The notes beneath the pieces were generated by a model, which ran no database searches, was not told where the DNA came from, and saw only the letters and a program-made list of their open reading frames with translations. From Minisyncoccota bacterium (GTDB taxonomy: Bacteria > Patescibacteriota > JACMRA01), in NCBI GenBank assembly GCA_014376695.1, contig JACMRA010000005.1:1-38421 (forward strand): a stretch of DNA of 38,421 bases, read 5' to 3'. A program made the position numbers and the translations under genes. Shown here in pieces: positions 14,488 to 22,638 of the stretch (positions are counted from its first letter, which is position 1; each line of letters begins with the position of its first letter).

Positions 14488-15438
14488 TTACATCACTGTC
14501 CTTGGATTAATTCGAGCCTGTAACCGATAAGTCCCAATCAAGCTTGCTAATTCCTTTTTTAGGGCGACAAAATCTTTGTAACCTCGAGGGTATTTGATAA
14601 GCAGATGATAGCTAAATAAACCCTTTCGCTTGAGTAATTTGGCTTTGTAAGGGCTTGAGAATTTGATCTCGGGGTAGTCAGCTTGGATACTTTCGAGATA
14701 GGTTTTGACAGCGGTTAGATGATTTTTGGCATCGATTTCTTTTTTGGTGTGGCTGGTTAGAAGGACCATATTCCAATCCGGGGGAAACCCAAAAACTAGA
14801 CGGTAATCAGCTTCCGCATCGAGTTTAGTCTTGTGCCAGTCAATAACATCTTGTACAGAGCGTATCTGGGACAAAGTTTCAAACAGCGGATTTTCTACGT
14901 CCTTAATATCCAAAATTATAGGAATTATTTTATCCCCTAGGCTGCTCGCGGTTATCAGATCAGCAAGCGACTTAATCAACTCTTCTTGCACCTGATAATC
15001 ACTGGAAGCCAAAAGAAAATCGGCCTGCACAAGTATAATCTTATCAAAAATACTGTAATCGATAGACGGATCATATAATCTCGTAGTCAAAAAAATTTGC
15101 TTACTCTTGGCAGAATTTACGGCCATCTCAAAGTTAAACTTAGTCTTCGGTAAGTCTAATCTAATCGGCTCTAGCTGATATTCGTCCCTAAAAAGCTTAT
15201 CCAAGTCATCAATCCCGCTAAAAACTGACTTAATTTGCGTCTGTCTACAACTTGGGCAGCTGCTTGGGTAGTTATATACCGATTGGCATTGGTGGCAAAT
15301 TAGATTTAGTCCATAGCTACTTTGACTATAAGTCACAAGATTGGCCGAACAGTTTTGGCACTCCCATTTGTACTTGCAGTTTTGACAAATCGTTAGCGAG
15401 AACAAACCTTTTCGGCAGTGGATAAACAAGATATTCAT
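14488..15438 (-). CDS. PriA C-terminal half: zinc-binding and C-terminal domains without the helicase front
   Basis: 316 residues. Near the N-terminus 'RKGLFSLTICQNC' corresponds to the PriA 'RRGYxxxLxCxxCG' junction, followed by four CxxC knuckles (CQNC, CQNC, CHQC, CPSC) that bind two zinc ions, then 'SVFSGIDDLDKLF' (PriA: GxGTExxxexL) and the C-terminal domain with 'FGFPPDWNMVLL' and 'SSPYKAKLLKRKGLFSYHLL'. A full PriA has about 700 residues; the 3'-binding domain, Walker A and DEAH box are missing. The ATG begins 9 bases after the jag stop, so this looks like a translated gene rather than the tail of a longer frame. It could act as a helicase-free primosome-loading factor, or be decaying. 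Confidence 0.8.
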   Translation of the reverse strand: MNILFIHCRKGLFSLTICQNCKYKWECQNCSANLVTYSQSSYGLNLICHQCQSVYNYPSSCPSCRQTQIKSVFSGIDDLDKLFRDEYQLEPIRLDLPKTKFNFEMAVNSAKSKQIFLTTRLYDPSIDYSIFDKIILVQADFLLASSDYQVQEELIKSLADLITASSLGDKIIPIILDIKDVENPLFETLSQIRSVQDVIDWHKTKLDAEADYRLVFGFPPDWNMVLLTSHTKKEIDAKNHLTAVKTYLESIQADYPEIKFSSPYKAKLLKRKGLFSYHLLIKYPRGYKDFVALKKELASLIGTYRLQARINPRTVM

Positions 15439-15447
15439 CTTAGAAGC

Positions 15448-15978
15448 CTAATCGTAAACCTTGGTAAAGTCAAGTAAGATAGCCCTTTCGAGGCCGCCAT
15501 TAATTGAACTTTCTGAGTTGGGCATTACCACTAATTTGCGATTATTGCCGCCTCCAACCGAGATAGACTGGATACCTTTGGTTTCGGATAGTGACTTGTG
15601 AACAATTAGGCGCTCATAGCTCGACAAACCCAGTACCATTAAAGTCATCCCTTGGACAAGCACTGAGGTACTCACCATTTCGGGAATCTTGTTATTAATT
15701 AGGTCTTCGCGAGTTCGCCGGTATCGACCAATATCAATAATAAAGTGAGTTTTGTCATCTGGTAAATCCTTATGAACAAGAGTTCGGATAATGTGTTGAA
15801 ACGAAGATAGCGTGTCGCCGTCAGTACCAATTAATAGACTATTTGGCTTATCTTCCAAGTCTACAACGATTCGGTATTGATCTCCTTCCTTGATTATTTC
15901 TGTAGTATATTTGGTACCCATTGCAGATACAATTAAGTCAATATATTTTTTTATTTTTTCTTCAACAGTAGGTATCAT
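15448..15978 (-). CDS. jag: Jag/KhpB-type RNA-binding protein (KH-II plus R3H)
   Basis: 176 residues with an N-terminal KH-like domain ('NSLLIGTDGDTLSSFQHIIR', the GxxG-type loop being IGTDGDTL) and a C-terminal R3H region ('SSYERLIVHKSLSETKGIQ', where R-x-x-x-H is the hallmark). The N-terminal Jag-N domain of Firmicutes is absent, giving a shorter form. The protein binds RNA and is linked to cell division and envelope synthesis in other bacteria. jag normally follows yidC, but here yidC is about 15 kb away. It is the first gene of a two-gene unit with the PriA fragment and has its own promoter. Confidence 0.85.
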   Translation of the reverse strand: MIPTVEEKIKKYIDLIVSAMGTKYTTEIIKEGDQYRIVVDLEDKPNSLLIGTDGDTLSSFQHIIRTLVHKDLPDDKTHFIIDIGRYRRTREDLINNKIPEMVSTSVLVQGMTLMVLGLSSYERLIVHKSLSETKGIQSISVGGGNNRKLVVMPNSESSINGGLERAILLDFTKVYD

Positions 15979-16008
15979 AGTTAGTGTCGTTTAATATTTG
16001 TTACATTA

Positions 16009-16036
16009 ATTCTAACCAGAATACACCTATTGTCAA
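16009..16036 (-). promoter_or_regulatory. Promoter of jag-priA' unit
   Basis: On the minus strand TTGACA (16031-16036), a 16-base spacer, TAGAAT (16009-16014). The start would be about 25-30 bases before the jag ATG. The -35 hexamer begins 9 bases from the metG stop codon. Confidence 0.6.
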
Positions 16037-16044
16037 GCCTTTAA

Positions 16045-17565
16045 TTACAGTCGTTCGAATAATGGCGTGGCCTTAACTATCTTGTCACATCTTAAATAAT
16101 TGTCAACAAGTTCCGATGTTGCAGGCAAAAATAGGCTTAGCGGTTCTACCAAAGTTAATAATCCAAAAATTGCAATATGTAATATCTTTGTTATTTCTTT
16201 TGAATTGGCTTGTTTATCTTTCATCAAAGTCCAAGGCTTAGTATCCTCCAGATATTTGTTAATTTTGCTAACTTCATCGAACCATGCTCGAAGGCCATAT
16301 TCGGGACGCAGGCTCTGTAACTCGCGATAAATTGTCTCGGTTTCGAGTCTCAGCACCTGGTTATCCTCATAAGCATCTTTGGCAGCCTCAATGTCCAAAT
16401 CTCCATCATTAAAATTACTTATTAGAGTGGTTAATCGCATTACCAGATTGCCAAGCTTATTACCCAAGTTGCTATTATACATTTCTAACAATTTGGCCTC
16501 ATCGTAATTAGTATCCCCTATGCTATTACAATAAAACAGGACAAAGAACCTCACGCCCTCAGCCCCAAGTTTGTTATATAATTCGTCAAAGCTCACTCCA
16601 TTTCCCAGAGATTTGGCAAACTTTCGGCCACCCGCGTCATTGATCATACCGTGAATTATAATCGACTCAATCGGCTCAATGTCCAGCCCGAACAGAATTG
16701 CAGGCAGTATCACAAGATGAAATTTGGAATTATCGGTGCCAATGACTTGGAGATTTTGGGGGGTATTTTCGCTAATTATTTGCCAGGCTTCAAGTTCTAC
16801 GGCTTTTTGAATATCGGGGGTTGAATCAATCCAAGTTTCGTATAATTCGTCTGGGACCAAAGGGCTCAAATATGTAAGCAAAGCCTCAAACCATACATAC
16901 ATCGAGTGCTGCGGGTCGCTATCAACCACTACGCCCCATTGAGTTTTTTGGCGACTAACATCCCGTGAGATCGAGATATCTTGCAAATCCGCACAAAAGT
17001 TTTTCAGCGAATTGATAATGCTTGGGTCATTGACTCGAACGCGCCTTAGATAGTCAAGTATAGAATCGTGAAACGCAGTTAATTTAAAGAAATAATTTTC
17101 TTCTTCGACATTCTGTATCTCCAAATTTGGGTGAGTCGGGCAACGACCGTCGACAAGTTGGCTAGCCGAATAGAAATCTTCGCAGCCTTTGCAATACAAG
17201 CCTTGATACTGTTTTTTGTAGATTAAGTTTTTGGCCGACAGTTTCTCCCAGGCCAGATTAGCCAACCATTTATGCTTAGCATCGCTAGATTGCATAAAAT
17301 TATCAGAGCTCAGTTCTAGGAGATCAAAAACCTGTTTAAATTCTTGGTATTTAGTATTAACAAATTCTTGCGGGCTAATCCATTGCTTGATCGCTTCGTC
17401 GGCTATCTTGCTACTATGCTCATCAGTCCCCATCAAAAAAAATACCTGCTGGCCAAGCAGTCGATTAAATCTAGCATATACATCAGCATAAACAGGATCT
17501 AGTATCGTTCCGAGATGTGGCGTTGCGTTAGTGTAGGGACGCGAGGTGGTTATGTAATAGGTCAT
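16045..17565 (-). CDS. metG: Methionyl-tRNA synthetase
   Basis: Charges tRNA-Met. At 506 residues it has the class I fold: 'TTSRPYTNATPHLGT' (HIGH box as PHLG, ~17), the zinc knob 'CKGCEDFY...CPTHP' (~125-145, single zinc type), 'MGTDEHSSKIADEA' (~45), and the second signature 'GGRKFAKSLGN' (~316) in place of KMSKS. The C-terminal anticodon-binding helices are present ('DTKPWTLMKDKQ'). There is no C-terminal EMAPII/Trbp111 dimerisation domain. The KFAKS variant replaces the usual Met-Ser, which still leaves both lysines. The start ATG matches the conserved N-terminal strand 'MTYYITT'. Confidence 0.95.
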   Translation of the reverse strand: MTYYITTSRPYTNATPHLGTILDPVYADVYARFNRLLGQQVFFLMGTDEHSSKIADEAIKQWISPQEFVNTKYQEFKQVFDLLELSSDNFMQSSDAKHKWLANLAWEKLSAKNLIYKKQYQGLYCKGCEDFYSASQLVDGRCPTHPNLEIQNVEEENYFFKLTAFHDSILDYLRRVRVNDPSIINSLKNFCADLQDISISRDVSRQKTQWGVVVDSDPQHSMYVWFEALLTYLSPLVPDELYETWIDSTPDIQKAVELEAWQIISENTPQNLQVIGTDNSKFHLVILPAILFGLDIEPIESIIIHGMINDAGGRKFAKSLGNGVSFDELYNKLGAEGVRFFVLFYCNSIGDTNYDEAKLLEMYNSNLGNKLGNLVMRLTTLISNFNDGDLDIEAAKDAYEDNQVLRLETETIYRELQSLRPEYGLRAWFDEVSKINKYLEDTKPWTLMKDKQANSKEITKILHIAIFGLLTLVEPLSLFLPATSELVDNYLRCDKIVKATPLFERL

Positions 17566-17636
17566 ATAAACCCAATCCTAAATAGATTACCGAAATTTGG
17601 CAAGATTAGGATGTGATTGAGGAAGGTAAACCTAGT

Positions 17637-18200
17637 TTAAAACTCAACTTTGATATTGGCTCGCTCTATGGTTGGGTTCTCCAATTCGAAAAATTTCTGT
17701 TTGGTAGCTCCAGCCATCCCCGCAAAGAACATTCCTGGGAAAGACTCTTGTGAAGTGTTGTAATCAGAAACCACTTGATTATAAAATCGTCTGGCCGACA
17801 AAATTCTATCTTCAGTATTGGTCAATTCCTGTTGAAGTTGGAGGAAGTTATTACTACTTTTGAGGTCAGGATAATTTTCGGAGAGGGCAAACAAGTTCTT
17901 AAGCGTACTGCTTAATGCGTTCTCAGCTTGCGTCTTGTCCTCGCCAAGTCCTGTGATAGACATTGCACTGTTGCGAGCTTGGATAACTTTTTCTAGGGTT
18001 TCGGCTTCGAATTTGGCAGACCCTTTGACTGTGCTAATAAGGTTTGGGATTAGGTCGTAGCGTCGCTTGAGCTGGACATCAATGTCACTGGCGGCTTCTT
18101 GGACTTTGTTCTTGAGATTGATTAATGAATTGTAACTACCAATAGCTACAAAGGCGATAATTACGATAATAACAACAGCAACGATAATAAGAATAGACAT
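17637..18200 (-). CDS. lemA: LemA family protein
   Basis: 187 residues with the standard LemA layout: one N-terminal membrane helix (about residues 3-22, 'IIVAVVIIVIIAFVAIGSYN') and a cytoplasmic or external helical bundle. Family signatures are 'NSLINLKNKVQEAASDIDVQ', 'LKRRYDLIPNLISTVKG', 'VIQARNSAM', 'YPDLKSSNNFLQLQQEL' and 'ISARRFYNQVV' (here LSARRFYNQVVSDYN). The biochemical role of LemA is not established; it is widespread and membrane-associated. It is monocistronic here, between metG and a repeat/tRNA region. Confidence 0.95.
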   Translation of the reverse strand: MSILIIVAVVIIVIIAFVAIGSYNSLINLKNKVQEAASDIDVQLKRRYDLIPNLISTVKGSAKFEAETLEKVIQARNSAMSITGLGEDKTQAENALSSTLKNLFALSENYPDLKSSNNFLQLQQELTNTEDRILSARRFYNQVVSDYNTSQESFPGMFFAGMAGATKQKFFELENPTIERANIKVEF

Positions 18201-18366
18201 AAAAAAAGATTAAATTTGTTTTTTGGATTTGGTTAGATTTGGGTATATTCTTAGGCTATATAATATTCAATAATCAGTCAAGTTTCTGGGCAATTTATTG
18301 GTCGGTTTTGGGCAAAAATCTAATGGTTTGTCTTGGCTATAATTTTGTATTACCTAACTCACAATT

Positions 18367-18466
18367 ATACCCGGTTTACTTCGTGTCCACCCTTTGAAAA
18401 AGGGAATCGGGACTACTTAAAATTCCCCTTTTCTAAAGGGGTGGCAGTCGTAGACTGACGGGGTAT
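18367..18466 (-). repeat. Palindromic dispersed repeat (MITE-like), copy 1
   Basis: About 100 bp bounded by ATACCC and GGGGTAT. Inside, two G/C-run hairpins (CCCTTTGAAAAAGGG and CCCCTTTTCTAAAGGGG) make it nearly self-complementary as a whole. Its reverse complement aligns with 24294-24397, including the core around 'GGGGAATTTT' and 'GTAGTCCCGAT'. It contains no coding capacity and lies in the intergenic space between lemA and the tRNA genes. Confidence 0.7.
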
Positions 18467-18507
18467 CAGTTGCCATTTGCTACTGTCAATTAAGAACAGG
18501 TCTTAAC

Positions 18508-18535
18508 ACAAAAAAACCTCCCGGTTGTTGGGAAG
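18508..18535 (-). terminator. Terminator of the tRNA pair
   Basis: On the minus strand CTTCCC/GGGAGG (one G-T pair) with a seven-base loop is followed by a run of T. It lies about 20 bases after tRNA-Cys. Confidence 0.7.
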
Positions 18536-18555
18536 TAATTTATAAAGTTTAATTT

Positions 18556-18629
18556 TGGAGACATCTAGCGGAGTCGAACCGCTCTGGAAGGTTTTGCAGA
18601 CCTCTGCCTAACCGCTCGGCCAAGACGTC
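18556..18629 (-). tRNA. tRNA-Cys (GCA)
   Basis: 74 nt with encoded CCA. The acceptor GACGTCT pairs with AGATGTC (one G-T); discriminator U as expected for Cys; D arm 'GGCCGAGCGGTTAGGC'; anticodon loop CTGCAAA with anticodon GCA between GGT and ACC; T arm GCGG-TTCGACT-CCGC. Confidence 0.92.
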
Positions 18630-18641
18630 AATTTAGTCTGT

Positions 18642-18718
18642 TGGTAGCGGTGACTGGGATCGAACCTGTGACCTCAGGCTTATGAGTCCTGCGCTCTAAC
18701 CAACTGAGCTACACCGCC
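18642..18718 (-). tRNA. tRNA-Met (CAU), elongator type
   Basis: 77 nt with encoded CCA. The acceptor GGCGGTG pairs with CACCGCT (G-U at position 1-72), discriminator A; D arm 'GTAGCTCAGTTGGTTAGAGC'; anticodon loop CTCATAA with CAT; T arm ACAGG-TTCGATC-CCAGT. The lack of a C1-A72 mismatch excludes initiator tRNA. A lysidine-modified tRNA-Ile(CAU) cannot be fully excluded. It is upstream of tRNA-Cys in one transcript. Confidence 0.88.
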
Positions 18719-18804
18719 AATATAGACTTCTTTATCATTACTAGGTGGCTGGTTTTTGTCAAGAGCTATACAATAAACAAAAAATCGTTTTGACTTGTAA
18801 GTAT

Positions 18805-20100
18805 ATGTTACAACAACGACAATCACGCACTAATTCATCAAGATCAGGCTCAAGTTACGGTAGTTCTCGATCAACTGATTCACAACGAACCAGCAACTCC
18901 AGGCCGGGCTCACGCTCCAGTAATCCGGGTTCTCGACCTCGATTCGATAGGCCAATGCAAGGCGCCGGTCGCCCAACTCGAGTCCAAAAAACCATGGACA
19001 TAGACTACAATATTCTTATCAAAGAAGCCAAACCAGTGGCCATTACTGACTATACACCATCTAAGACTTTTGCCGAGCATGGATTGAGCGATCATCTAGT
19101 TCAGAGTCTCACCGCCAAAGGCTATACTCAACCAACTCCAATCCAAGATCAGATTATGGGGCATATTATGGGGCGAAAAGATGTTATCGGGATAGCCAAT
19201 ACCGGAACTGGCAAAACCGCCGCCTTTTTGCTACCGCTCATTGACCAGGTTTATAACGATCTCGATAAGTCAATTTTGGTTCTAGCTCCAACTCGCGAAC
19301 TAGCCGGGCAGATTTACACCGAACTCAAAAGCTTTGTTAATCACAGCAGCGTCAGTTCAACATTGGTCGTCGGTGGAGTCGGCCCACAGACCCAAATCAA
19401 CGCACTCCGTAAACCCAAAAACTTTATCATCTCCACCACTGGCCGAGGATTAGACCTTATTAATCAAGGCTTCTTCCCAATTGGCACAGTTGACACCATC
19501 GTACTCGATGAAATGGATCAAATGTTAGATATGGGATTTATTAGCGATATTCGCAAGATTCTCGGTATGGCCAAAAAGTGTCGCCATCTTTTGTTCTTTT
19601 CAGCGACTACGAGCCCCTCAATCAACAAAATTGCAGGCGAATTATTGACCAATCCCGTCACCGTCTCAGTAGTTCAGGGTCAAACCAGCGACAATGTCAA
19701 TCAAGACGTCATTACGGTAGGCCCGGACGATAATAAGTTCGATATGCTCTGCGAGTTGCTTCAAAAACCAGAAGTAAGCAAGGCCATCGTCTTCGAAAAT
19801 ACCAAACATGGCTCAGCCCGCATCGAGCGCGAATTGGTCAAGCGAGGGTTTAAGGCATTAGCAATTCACGGTAACAAAAACCAAAATCAACGAACGCGAG
19901 CACTGGACGCCTTCAAACAAGGTCATATCAACGTCTTAATAGCAACCAATGTCGCGGCTAGAGGGCTTGATATTCCACAGGTCTCCCACGTAATTAACTA
20001 TTCGCTACCTCAATCCAAAGAAGATTATACACATCGAATTGGGCGAACAGGCCGAGCTGGCGAAGTCGGTCAAGCCTACACATTCATCGACAAACGATAA
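18805..20100 (+). CDS. DEAD-box ATP-dependent RNA helicase with Ser/Arg/Gly-rich N-terminal extension
   Basis: 431 residues from ATG 18805 (an upstream frame to 18745 adds 20 unlikely residues). About the first 70 residues are low-complexity Ser/Arg/Gly ('SRSGSSYGSSRSTDSQRTSN'), an RNA-binding tail that in most bacterial relatives is C-terminal. The core follows in order: Q motif 'YTQPTPIQDQ', I 'ANTGTGKT', Ia 'APTREL', Ib 'TTGR', II 'DEMDQMLDMGF' (DEMD rather than DEAD), III 'SATT', IV 'IVFENTK', V 'ATNVAARGLDIP', VI 'HRIGRTGRAG'. It ends right after motif VI with no C-terminal extension. Expected roles are ribosome assembly or mRNA decay. Confidence 0.92.
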   Translation: MLQQRQSRTNSSRSGSSYGSSRSTDSQRTSNSRPGSRSSNPGSRPRFDRPMQGAGRPTRVQKTMDIDYNILIKEAKPVAITDYTPSKTFAEHGLSDHLVQSLTAKGYTQPTPIQDQIMGHIMGRKDVIGIANTGTGKTAAFLLPLIDQVYNDLDKSILVLAPTRELAGQIYTELKSFVNHSSVSSTLVVGGVGPQTQINALRKPKNFIISTTGRGLDLINQGFFPIGTVDTIVLDEMDQMLDMGFISDIRKILGMAKKCRHLLFFSATTSPSINKIAGELLTNPVTVSVVQGQTSDNVNQDVITVGPDDNKFDMLCELLQKPEVSKAIVFENTKHGSARIERELVKRGFKALAIHGNKNQNQRTRALDAFKQGHINVLIATNVAARGLDIPQVSHVINYSLPQSKEDYTHRIGRTGRAGEVGQAYTFIDKR

Positions 20101-20124
20101 TCGAATATTTGATCCTAAGATAAG

Positions 20125-20149
20125 CCCGCAAATCAATGCGGGTAATTTT
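20125..20149 (+). terminator. Terminator after the DEAD-box gene
   Basis: The 6-bp GC stem CCCGCA/TGCGGG with a six-base loop is followed by TAATTTT, a weak U tract. It begins 24 bases past the stop. Confidence 0.6.
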
Positions 20150-20168
20150 ACGGTATAAAATTTAATAT

Positions 20169-20579
20169 TTATTTAACACCGGTGTGTTTTTGGTCATTTT
20201 CATCCATAAATTTGGCGATAAAGAACTTAACCGACACAAATACTATAAACATCAGAACCAAAAAGTTAATCGTCTCCGAAATCAAGGTACCGTATTCAAG
20301 GGACTGAGTAACCGATGTTTCAATACCGGTCACCTTGTCTTTGACGCTGGTTGTGATAAGATCGAACTTGCCGTTCGGGCTGAATTTGACCAGGGCTAAT
20401 ACGGATTTGACCAATGGATCGACCATGGTTTTAACCACCGCATCGACATAGTCTTTGACAGCGGTACCAACAATAATACCGATTGCCAAGCCGATTACAC
20501 CGAATTGTTTCATGAAGTCTAGGAATTCTGCTGCTAGATTTTTGGCTTTTATTGCGCCTTCTGTAAGATTAGTATTCAT
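20169..20579 (-). CDS. mscL: Large-conductance mechanosensitive channel
   Basis: 136 residues from the ATG at 20579 ('MNTNLTEGAIKAKNLAAEFL'); a longer frame adds 14 residues that lack similarity. The first membrane helix 'QFGVIGLAIGIIVGTAVKDY' contains the glycine/alanine-packed pore-lining pattern of MscL, followed by 'VDAVVKTMVDPLV' and a second helix 'INFLVLMFIVFVSVKFFIAK', with a charged cytoplasmic tail. The protein forms a pentameric emergency valve opened by membrane tension during osmotic downshock. The periplasmic loop ('FDLITTSVKDKVTGIETSV') is polar. It is monocistronic. Confidence 0.9.
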   Translation of the reverse strand: MNTNLTEGAIKAKNLAAEFLDFMKQFGVIGLAIGIIVGTAVKDYVDAVVKTMVDPLVKSVLALVKFSPNGKFDLITTSVKDKVTGIETSVTQSLEYGTLISETINFLVLMFIVFVSVKFFIAKFMDENDQKHTGVK

Positions 20580-20708
20580 AATAAGATTTTTTGGGGGTGT
20601 ATCAAAGATTCTGTAATTCATATTTGGTATATATACTTCGTTTGCAAAATTTAGAGTTTTGACAAGTATATGGATTTTGATAAACTAGTTTTGACGCTGA
20701 TTGATCAA

Positions 20709-20733
20709 CAAAAAAAGCCAGATTAACTCTGGC
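20709..20733 (-). terminator. Terminator of the fasciclin gene
   Basis: On the minus strand GCCAGA-GTTAA-TCTGGC is followed by a run of T. It is about 50 bases past the stop codon. Confidence 0.8.
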
Positions 20734-20783
20734 AAATAAATTCCTACACACTATTTATCTTTAGTTTATTCTGGGGATTATTA

Positions 20784-21560
20784 TTAATTTTTTACTTTTA
20801 TTGGCCTCACAATCATTCGAAGCCCCGCTCCAATTAATCCAAAAGTAACTAGAACCATCGGTACCGCAAAATTGGAACCTGTTCTAGGTGTGGCCGCTGC
20901 CGCTGGTGAAACTTCGGTTGTCACCGCAGGAGTAGATTTAGGGCTTTCGCTAGAACTGCTCGATTGAGTTACTGCAACACCACTGGCTAGTGATTCGAGA
21001 TTTATACTGCTTGGCACCAATACTTCGTCAATTATATGCAGAACACCGTTAGAGGCCTTGATATCGATTTTGGATAGATTGACTTTGTCGTTGATTAAAA
21101 TCTGGGAACTAGTTAGTTTGATAGTTAATTCCCCTCCTTCTATGGTTTTGAGGGCCTTGCTTGAGACAATTTGGACACCGTTAACAACACTCCCAATAAG
21201 ATGATAATTGATAAACTTGACCAAACTGTCTTTGTTTGCGGGCTTGAGCAGATTTTCAAAAACGCCCTTTGGTAATTTTTCAAGGGCTTGGTTACTAGGG
21301 GCTAGTAAGGTCAATTTGTCGCCGTCGGTTTTGGATAAATTGCCTTCGAGGCCGGCTTTTTGGACAGCGTCTTTGAGGAGCGAAAATTGACCGTCATCTT
21401 GAATTAGCTTGAATAGGCTTGAGTCTTCAGCGTGAACATTAATGCTTATCCCAGTTAAGATCAAGCCCGTAATTAGAAGCGTCAATAGGATTTTGGAAAC
21501 TTTGGAAAAAGAATTGGCAAAGGAACTGATAATTAAGTTCGAGGTAGTATAGGGTTGCAT
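20784..21560 (-). CDS. Fasciclin (FAS1) domain surface protein with xPxTG-like tail
   Basis: 258 residues. An N-terminal signal sequence ('ILLTLLITGLILTGISINVHA' shortened: LLTLLITGLILTG, cleavage likely after VHA) is followed by one FAS1 domain: 'FSLLKDAVQKAGLEGNLS', H1 box 'LTLLAPSNQALEKLPKGV', and H2 box 'NGVLHIIDEVLVP'. A Ser/Thr/Ala/Pro-rich linker leads to 'TPRTGSN', a hydrophobic stretch and the basic end 'RPIKVKN'. This is a cell-wall or membrane-anchored adhesion protein. The tail resembles that of the DUF11 protein at the window start (APVTGG), suggesting a common sorting route. Confidence 0.9.
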   Translation of the reverse strand: MQPYTTSNLIISSFANSFSKVSKILLTLLITGLILTGISINVHAEDSSLFKLIQDDGQFSLLKDAVQKAGLEGNLSKTDGDKLTLLAPSNQALEKLPKGVFENLLKPANKDSLVKFINYHLIGSVVNGVQIVSSKALKTIEGGELTIKLTSSQILINDKVNLSKIDIKASNGVLHIIDEVLVPSSINLESLASGVAVTQSSSSSESPKSTPAVTTEVSPAAAATPRTGSNFAVPMVLVTFGLIGAGLRMIVRPIKVKN

Positions 21561-21599
21561 AGTGATGGTTCTGGTATTTAAACCCCAATTCTATGTAAC

Positions 21600-21666
21600 A
21601 AAAAAACACTCCTGACAAGTTATAACAAGGATATTTTATCTTTGATAATAGTTATTAGTAGTGTTT
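21600..21666 (-). terminator. Possible long-hairpin terminator of the 185-residue gene
   Basis: AACACT (21605-21610) and AGTGTT (21660-21665) can pair across about 50 bases, and the minus strand then reads a run of seven T. The long AT-rich loop makes this less certain than the others. Confidence 0.35.
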
Positions 21667-21722
21667 GATTAATCTTGTCGCCCAAGTTAAAATATTAGCT
21701 TTGAGCTTAGTTTCTAACTTAG

Positions 21723-22280
21723 TTATTTAATAACTGACAGGCCTCCTTTAAGTAAGGTATCTGCAGACAATACGATTAGCCCATCTAATCCTGATCCATT
21801 ATACATTCCAGAAGCTGGGTTTTGACTTTCTACTTTTATTAATTTGTAAATTGTGGGTTCTGGGTTATTAGGAAGTAAAGCTTTGAAATTGTTTGCAGTA
21901 TCTGCTTCTAAAATACTTGGAAATTCTTCAGGCGATACCAAGTACAATTTTGCTCCATTAACTGTTATCTCTAATACTCTTTTTAGAACTTTTTGATTTG
22001 TGTTTAAATCTACTGACATCAGCACGACTGGCGTGGCAGTATTTAGGTCAGCATTAGTAAATTGCTTAATGGTCTCAATTTTGTTTTGGCCTACATTTTG
22101 AGCTGTTGGCTCAGATTGGGAGATTAGGGATTCTCCACCTTTAGCCATTACAGGTTGTGCGAGTGCTAACGCAGTTAAAAAGCCTAGAGCCACCACCCGT
22201 GCAGGCAGTAACTTACCTCTAATTCTATCTAAATGTTGATTTAGCTTAGTTTGAGTTGGGTTGGGTTGGCTTTCTGACAT
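21723..22280 (-). CDS. Secreted or membrane-anchored protein of unknown function
   Basis: 185 residues. A hydrophilic N-terminal stretch of about 28 residues ('MSESQPNPTQTKLNQHLDRI') precedes a hydrophobic segment 'ARVVALGFLTALALAQPVMA', which looks like a signal sequence with cleavage at VMA. The rest is a small mainly beta domain ('VVLMSVDLNTNQKVLKRVLE', 'VNGAKLYLVSPEEF', 'GLIVLSADTLLKGGLSVIK'). No family recognised. It is transcribed alone, divergent from dnaA. Confidence 0.65.
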   Translation of the reverse strand: MSESQPNPTQTKLNQHLDRIRGKLLPARVVALGFLTALALAQPVMAKGGESLISQSEPTAQNVGQNKIETIKQFTNADLNTATPVVLMSVDLNTNQKVLKRVLEITVNGAKLYLVSPEEFPSILEADTANNFKALLPNNPEPTIYKLIKVESQNPASGMYNGSGLDGLIVLSADTLLKGGLSVIK

Positions 22281-22638
22281 AATAGCTATATTATGTGTAG
22301 GTTGTGATTTGATGTCAAGGTTGAGAATTTACCGCTATATCTTAACTCGTAAGTGATGACTAAAACTTATGACATAGATAGATTTGAGTCACTAAAAATT
22401 TTTTGGACAGGTCTTTTTTGTTGATTTTAATCAGCTTTATATGGCTAACAATGCTTTGCTATTCCGAGTTCTGCTGATAGATAGGCTAGTTGACAGACAG
22501 GAGTTTCTTTACTAACTTTTAAGTAAGCCCGATGAATAGACACTTCTCATCTAATTCATCGCATTTTTTGACATTGTAATACTAGCCCTATAACTACCAA
22601 AAAAATATTTCCAAAACCCCACCGACAAATTTCGCATA
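22281..22638. other. 358-bp intergenic region upstream of dnaA
   Basis: This is the place one would expect an origin or dnaA control region. It has a TTGACA at 22571-22576 followed by TATAAC after only 15 bases, and another TTGACA near 22490 with a poor -10, so promoters are uncertain. I see no TTATNCACA DnaA boxes, no AT-rich 13-mer array and no reading frame of note. Confidence 0.5.

Noticed and set aside
18367-18466. CRISPR array from the G/C-run repeats
   Set aside because: There are only two hairpins forming a palindrome, no regular spacers and no cas genes nearby.
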